Assembly (NCBI GenBank): GCA_001603005.1 | Contig: LVAJ01000013.1 | Coordinates: 124,001-188,000, forward strand | DNA from: Clostridiales bacterium Firm_04 | Lineage (GTDB): Bacteria; Bacillota; Clostridia; Oscillospirales; Ruminococcaceae | DNA: 64,000 nucleotides | Direction of reading: 5' to 3' | Shown here: positions 59,948 through 64,000 of the stretch, one piece after another | Numbering within the stretch: position 1 is the first letter of the stretch | Layout: each line of letters begins with the position of its first letter | Notes under the pieces: generated by a model | The model's input: the letters and a program-made list of their open reading frames with translations, nothing else | What the model was told of the DNA's origin: nothing | Databases searched by the model: none | Program-made: the position numbers and the translations under genes

Positions 59948-59974
59948 ATCTGCACGCCCTTTCCTTCATTTTAT

Positions 59975-60823
59975 TTAAGCTTTGTGCACATCCAGCTGCG
60001 GATACGGGATCTCAATGCCGGATGCATCCAGCGCCGCCTTGATGATCTCGCGCAGAAGCGGCTGCACCGAGAAATAATCCGATTTGCCAACCCACACATT
60101 CAGAGACAGTTCAATTCCGTGATCCCCAAGCTCGGATACCGTCACGCTCGGCGCGGGCGTTTTCAGCACTACGACCAGCTGCGTCACGGCATCCAGAAGC
60201 GCCTCGCGCGCGGCTTCGATCTCGGTATCATACGCGACCGTCACCGGAATGCTCACGCGGAGCTTGCCTTTCTGCGAAAGATTCACGACAGAACCGGACG
60301 AGACAATGCTGTTCGGCAGAAATACACTGCGGTTGTCCCGCGTGGTCAGCTGCGTATATAGGATCGTGACTGCCTCGACATAGCCTTCTGTATTGCCGAC
60401 GAGGATATAATCGCCCGCCTGAAAGGGCTTTGCGAGCATCAGCACGAATCCGCCTGCGAGATTCGACAGGCTGTTCTGCAACGCCAGACCGACCGTTACG
60501 CCGGCAGCACCGAGCAGCGTCACGACCGATGCCGCAGGAACACCGAGCAGCGACAGACAGATCATGAGCAGCACCATCGTCAGCACGATGCGCGCAAACG
60601 ACTGCCCGAAGCTGATCGCCGCCGCATTGACGCCGGCACGCTTCATTGTGTGCCGCAGCAGCCAGACGAACACCCGCGCCAGCAGCATGCCTGCCAGAAA
60701 CACGACAAGCGCGACCAGCAGCGTCGGCAGAAACGCAATGATCTTTTCGCCGAGCTCTGTCAGGATTCCGGTGGTATGCTGTATCGCTTCCTGACCGGCT
60801 TCCAGCTGTTCCTGCATATCCAT
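59975..60823 (-). CDS. MscS-type mechanosensitive channel
   Basis: A 282-residue membrane protein. Three helices in the first 130 residues include the pore helix (AASVVTLLGAAGVTVGLALQNSLSNLAGGFVLM), followed by the beta domain (FQAGDYILVGNTEGYVEAVTILYTQLTTRDNRSVFLPNS, a family hallmark) and the alpha/beta domain (VSIPVTVAYDTEIEAAREAL). MscS opens on membrane stretch and releases solutes. It lies 1 base from the phosphoesterase gene. Confidence 0.93.
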   Translation of the reverse strand: MDMQEQLEAGQEAIQHTTGILTELGEKIIAFLPTLLVALVVFLAGMLLARVFVWLLRHTMKRAGVNAAAISFGQSFARIVLTMVLLMICLSLLGVPAASVVTLLGAAGVTVGLALQNSLSNLAGGFVLMLAKPFQAGDYILVGNTEGYVEAVTILYTQLTTRDNRSVFLPNSIVSSGSVVNLSQKGKLRVSIPVTVAYDTEIEAAREALLDAVTQLVVVLKTPAPSVTVSELGDHGIELSLNVWVGKSDYFSVQPLLREIIKAALDASGIEIPYPQLDVHKA

Positions 60824-60824
60824 G

Positions 60825-61580
60825 TTATTCCTCCTCCGGCAGCATGTCCGGCAGATCCTCCGGCACAGGCGCCGCTGCGGTCGGATCGTATTCCGCAGAG
60901 AGCGCCTTGCCCTGCGTATCTTTCAGCGGATAGATCTCATCGAACACCGCGTAATACTTGACCGGCACATAGCGGTTCAGGTGACATTTGCCGAAATACC
61001 ACTGCCGGAAATTGCAGATCTGCGTCAGATCCTCGAAAAATGCATGCACCTCAAGGCGCTGCATCATGTCCACGCGCAGGCAGTCTTTCAGCGATGCAGG
61101 CGGCTCATGCGTGATGATGTAATCGACGGTGTTGTCATGCGCTTTCAGGTTTTCCGCCGCATGAATGATCTCCTCATAGGTCGGCTGCTCGCGCTCCCAC
61201 CAGTTTTCGGCAGTGCGGTATTCAAAATCCTGACTGTGTCCGCCGCCGAATGTGAAAAAGCGTTTGCCGCAGATCGTGTAGATCTCGCCGCGCAGCAGAT
61301 GCACCAGATTCGGTGCGATGACGCGCGCCGTGCCGCCGTTCCATTCCGTTGTCGGATAGCGCTCCAGCATGTCATAGTTCTCGTGGCAGCCGTCCACAAA
61401 TGCAACGGTATATTTCAGCTCGGTGAGCTTCTGCCGGAATTTCTGCTCCTTTTTGGAATCGTCCCAGAAAAAGCCGAAATCGCCGCAGACGATCAGAATA
61501 TCATTTGCATCCGCTTTTTTCAGCATCGAATTGCGGAAACGGGTAAAATCGCCGTGCGTATCACCGGTCACATAAACCAT
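60825..61580 (-). CDS. Calcineurin-like metallophosphoesterase
   Basis: A 251-residue enzyme with the metal-binding motifs in order: YVTGDTHGDF, LIVCGDFGFFWD, DGCHENYDML (GNHE-like), FFTFGGGHSQ, YIITHEPP and a late FGKCHLNRYVP. The substrate is unknown; similar proteins are cytosolic phosphodiesterases or act on nucleotides. AAAGGGG lies before the ATG. It heads the MscS operon. Confidence 0.87.
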   Translation of the reverse strand: MVYVTGDTHGDFTRFRNSMLKKADANDILIVCGDFGFFWDDSKKEQKFRQKLTELKYTVAFVDGCHENYDMLERYPTTEWNGGTARVIAPNLVHLLRGEIYTICGKRFFTFGGGHSQDFEYRTAENWWEREQPTYEEIIHAAENLKAHDNTVDYIITHEPPASLKDCLRVDMMQRLEVHAFFEDLTQICNFRQWYFGKCHLNRYVPVKYYAVFDEIYPLKDTQGKALSAEYDPTAAAPVPEDLPDMLPEEE

Positions 61581-61647
61581 GATCGGATGTCCCCTTTCGA
61601 TAAGTTATATGATATATAATAGTATGCGTGATATCATCCGTGCGGTC

Positions 61648-63822
61648 TTACGATTCCAGATCCGCCTGCGAAACGCCTTTCATCGTCAGGCTGATGCGCT
61701 TGCGCTTTGCATCGACTTCCATGACGCGGACGCGGACGATCTGTCCGACCTTGACCACATCCAGCGGATGCTTGACGAATTTGTTTGCAAGCTGCGAAAC
61801 ATGCACCAGACCGTCCTCATGCACGCCGATATCGACGAATGCGCCGAAATCAATGATGTTGCGCACTGTGCCGACCAGTTCCATGCCGGGCTTCAGATCC
61901 TCTGCGGTCATGATGTCGCCGCTGCGCATGAGCGGCTTCGGCAGCTCATCGCGGGGATCGCGCCCCGGTTTTTGCAGTTCCTTGACGATATCGCGGAGTG
62001 TCGGCTCACCGATGCCGAGACTAGCAGCAAGCGCCGCCGCGCCTTTTTTCGTGACCGCTTCGCTCAGTTTGCCGAGATCGCCGCCGACATCGGAGAGCGA
62101 ATAGCCGCATTCTTTCAGCAGTGCCTCTGCTGCGGCATAGCTTTCCGGATGCACGCCAGTATTGTCCAGCGGATTTTTGCCGTCCCGCACGCGCAGGAAG
62201 CCCGCGCAGAGTTCATATGCCTTTGCACCGAGCTTCGGCACTTTCAAAAGCGCCTTTCTGGACGTAAATGCGCCGTTTTCCTCGCGGTATGCGACAATGT
62301 TGTGCGCAATGCCGCTGTGGATGCCGGAGATGTACGAGAGCAGCGAGCCCGACGCCGTGTTCAGATCCACGCCGACCGCATTCACGCAGTCCTCGACCAC
62401 GCCGGTCAGGGATTCGTTCAGTCTTGCGGGCGGCATGTCATGCTGATACTCGCCGACGCCGATCGCTTTCGGCTCGATCTTGACCAGCTCAGCCAGCGGA
62501 TCCTGCAATCTTCTTGCAATGGAGACCGCGCTGCGCAGTGCAACGTCATAATCCGGAAACTCCTCTGCGGCAAGCTTCGATGCGGAATAGACCGATGCGC
62601 CTGCCTCGCTGACGACCATATATGCCGCCTTGCAGGACGGGATCTCGTGCAGGATCTCCGCGACGATCTGCTCCGATTCGCGGGACGCCGTGCCGTTGCC
62701 GATCGCGATCGCCTCGACATGATGCTGTTCGATCAGGCGTTTCAGCTTCTGCTTGTCGCGCTCGATCGCCTGCTTGGAATTGGCAGTGATATGCACCACG
62801 TCGGTCGCGAGCACCTTGCCGGTCGGATCGACGATCGCGACCTTGCAGCCCGTCCGGAAGCCCGGATCGAGACCGAGCGTGATCATGCCTTTCATCGGCG
62901 GCTGCAGCAGCAATTGCCGCAGATTCGACGAAAACACGGTGATCGCCTGTTCTGCCGCTTCTTCGGTCAGCGTCGCGCGCACTTCGCGCTGGACTGCCGG
63001 CAGCAGCGATTTTTTGTATGCTTCGAGCGCCGATGCCTCGACAAGCTGTCCGGCAGGGCTCTGGTTTTTGACATATGCCTTTGTGACAAGCTGCTCGCCG
63101 AGACCGTCCGGCATGGTCACGCTGACCTTGAGATAGCCTTCCTTTTCGCCGCGGTTGATCGCGAGAATGCGGTGCTTTGCCGCCTTTTCGACCAGCTCTG
63201 TATAGTCATAATAATTGCGGTAGACGCTGTCCTCATCGGGATCGGTCGCCTTGACCGTCAGGCTGCCGCGCAGTCCGAGCACATTGCGCAGCCGCTTGCG
63301 CACATCCGCATCATCGGAGACAGTCTCCGCAATGATATCGCATGCGCCGGCAAGTGCTGCTTCAACGTCCGGTACTTCCTTTTCGGGATCGACAAAAGCA
63401 GCCGCTTCCGTTTCCGGATCGGTGTTCATCTTCTGTTCGAGCAGCAGCAGCGCGAGCGGTTCGAGTCCGCGCGCCTTTGCAACGGAAGCCTTTGTCTTGC
63501 GCTTCTGCTTGTAGGGACGGTAGAGGTCTTCGACTTCCACGAGCGTTTTTGCCGCAGAGATCGCCTCTGCGAGTTCGGGTGTCATTTTATCGAGCGCGGT
63601 GATCGCGTCTGTGATCTCCTGCTTGCGTTCTTCGAGCTTGCGCAGATAGTTCAGGCGGTCGCTCAGCGCATGGAGCGTCTGGTCGTCGAGCGAGCCGGTC
63701 TGCTCCTTGCGGTACCGCGCGATAAACGGGACGGTCTTGCCGTCATCCAGCAGCGCGACAGCGTGCTCGACCTGTTCCTGCCGCAGTTTCAGTTCTTCTG
63801 CAATTTGTTTGAGAATATCCAT
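61648..63822 (-). CDS. tex: Tex RNA-binding protein
   Basis: A 724-residue protein, with the Tex layout: N-terminal helices (MDILKQIAEELKLRQEQVEHAVALLDDGKTVPFIARYRKE, a signature), YqgF-like RNase H domain (LGLDPGFRTGCKVAIVDPTGK), HhH domains (SASIGEPTLRDIVKEL region) and a C-terminal S1 domain (GMELVGTVRNIIDFGAFVDIGVHEDGLVHVSQLANKFV). Tex supports transcription and RNA handling and is widespread. GGAGG lies 6 bases before the ATG at 63822. It has its own CTCCCATTGCAC-type promoter. Confidence 0.96.
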   Translation of the reverse strand: MDILKQIAEELKLRQEQVEHAVALLDDGKTVPFIARYRKEQTGSLDDQTLHALSDRLNYLRKLEERKQEITDAITALDKMTPELAEAISAAKTLVEVEDLYRPYKQKRKTKASVAKARGLEPLALLLLEQKMNTDPETEAAAFVDPEKEVPDVEAALAGACDIIAETVSDDADVRKRLRNVLGLRGSLTVKATDPDEDSVYRNYYDYTELVEKAAKHRILAINRGEKEGYLKVSVTMPDGLGEQLVTKAYVKNQSPAGQLVEASALEAYKKSLLPAVQREVRATLTEEAAEQAITVFSSNLRQLLLQPPMKGMITLGLDPGFRTGCKVAIVDPTGKVLATDVVHITANSKQAIERDKQKLKRLIEQHHVEAIAIGNGTASRESEQIVAEILHEIPSCKAAYMVVSEAGASVYSASKLAAEEFPDYDVALRSAVSIARRLQDPLAELVKIEPKAIGVGEYQHDMPPARLNESLTGVVEDCVNAVGVDLNTASGSLLSYISGIHSGIAHNIVAYREENGAFTSRKALLKVPKLGAKAYELCAGFLRVRDGKNPLDNTGVHPESYAAAEALLKECGYSLSDVGGDLGKLSEAVTKKGAAALAASLGIGEPTLRDIVKELQKPGRDPRDELPKPLMRSGDIMTAEDLKPGMELVGTVRNIIDFGAFVDIGVHEDGLVHVSQLANKFVKHPLDVVKVGQIVRVRVMEVDAKRKRISLTMKGVSQADLES

Positions 63823-63859
63823 TTTGTGCCTCCGTGTCAGCATATATAATTGCTTCTAT

Positions 63860-63888
63860 ATTATACCATATATTCCGGAAAAGTGCAA
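63860..63888 (-). promoter_or_regulatory. CTCCCATTGCAC-type promoter of tex
   Basis: TTGCAC (63888-63883), 17 bases and TATAAT (63865-63860) on the minus strand. The CTCTCCCA extension occupies 63896-63889. Confidence 0.82.
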
Positions 63889-64000
63889 TGGGAGAGAAAG
63901 CGCAAATTTTGCAGTTTCGCTCTCTGGGCGTTGTTATGGCGGCGGGCACTGCCCGCTTATACCATATATTCCGGAAAAGTGCAATGGGAGAGAAAGCGCA
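63861..64000 (-). repeat. Promoter-bearing repeat before tex, two units (second cut by window edge)
   Basis: A 44-base segment at 63861-63904 recurs exactly at 63957-64000. Between them lies the palindrome GCGGGCACTGCCCGC (63942-63956) and a spacer ACAACGCCCAGAGAGCGAAA-type on the minus strand. The order of parts is the same as at 53141-53377. Confidence 0.9.

Noticed and set aside
61579..63849. Long rightward open frame (756 codons) opposite tex
   Set aside because: Antisense shadow of a well recognised gene.

Overview
The window looks like chromosomal DNA from a GC-rich, Gram-positive anaerobe close to Ruminococcus (Clostridia, Oscillospiraceae). Reasons: several secreted enzymes carry type I-like dockerin repeats, as in cellulosome-forming ruminococci; the cell-wall genes are of Firmicutes type (FtsEX with an M23 hydrolase, S41 protease, SleB-like hydrolase); the small 4-Cys DUF6472 protein and the 2-hydroxyacyl-CoA dehydratase activase are clostridial; promoters are sigma-A-like with 17-base spacers and starts follow strong Shine-Dalgarno boxes. 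No rRNA, tRNA, CRISPR array, transposase or integrase was seen. The species assignment is inference.

Layout. 0-3.3 kb (minus): MATE exporter (cut by the window edge), membrane protein, DUF6472 protein, and an asparagine synthetase-like protein without its glutaminase start. 3.3-6.2 kb: SulP transporter flanked by direct repeats. 6.2-9.8 kb (plus): two-component system, then a dockerin pectinesterase. 9.9-12.9 kb (minus): DinB-like protein, enolase, dockerin protein of unknown function. 13.2-15.1 kb: CNNM/CorC-type protein and a SUKH-like protein. 15.3-18.4 kb: five-gene phage-tail-like cassette ending in a CHAP/peptidoglycan-binding protein whose CHAP domain lacks its catalytic residues. 19-23.2 kb: NSS transporter, AraC regulator, and a divergent dockerin enzyme with two GH16 domains. 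23.4-27.4 kb (minus): GH31 / PH-domain / FkbM operon. 27.6-31 kb: SleB-like hydrolase, serine acetyltransferase, LRR-dockerin protein. 31.2-35 kb: GHL10 lipoprotein, then a double esterase with an internal dockerin behind a long structured leader. 35-43.2 kb (minus): AI-2E-type permease, polyphosphate kinase, ECF sigma/anti-sigma pair, and a mannan pair (GH26 + GH130). 43.3-49.2 kb (minus): S41 protease, M23 hydrolase, FtsX, FtsE, CdaR-like regulator. 49.5-52.8 kb (minus): argS, DUF1934, and a divergent Ddl-like ligase. 53.5-57.7 kb (plus): two-gene 2-hydroxyacyl-CoA dehydratase activase. 57.9-59.4 kb: second ECF sigma/anti-sigma pair. 59.6-63.8 kb (minus): small unknown protein, MscS channel, metallophosphoesterase, Tex.

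The main theme is plant-fibre breakdown: pectin (CE8), mixed-linkage beta-glucan (GH16), acetylated xylan (CE3/SGNH), xyloglucan (GH31) and mannan (GH26/GH130), with dockerins for docking on a scaffoldin that is not in the window. The regulators beside these genes (two-component, AraC, ECF) are plausible but unproven controllers.

The most unusual features lie outside ordinary genes. (1) A promoter-bearing repeat with a fixed CTCTCCCATTGCAC box is found upstream of three unrelated genes, and at two of them it is combined with a GCGGGCA/TGCCCGC palindrome. (2) A mosaic of intergenic repeats contains exchangeable palindromes. (3) An RNA leader at 32.54-32.82 kb can fold as a four-way junction followed by a terminator-like hairpin. 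(4) The five-gene phage-tail-like cassette stands alone, without any other phage gene.
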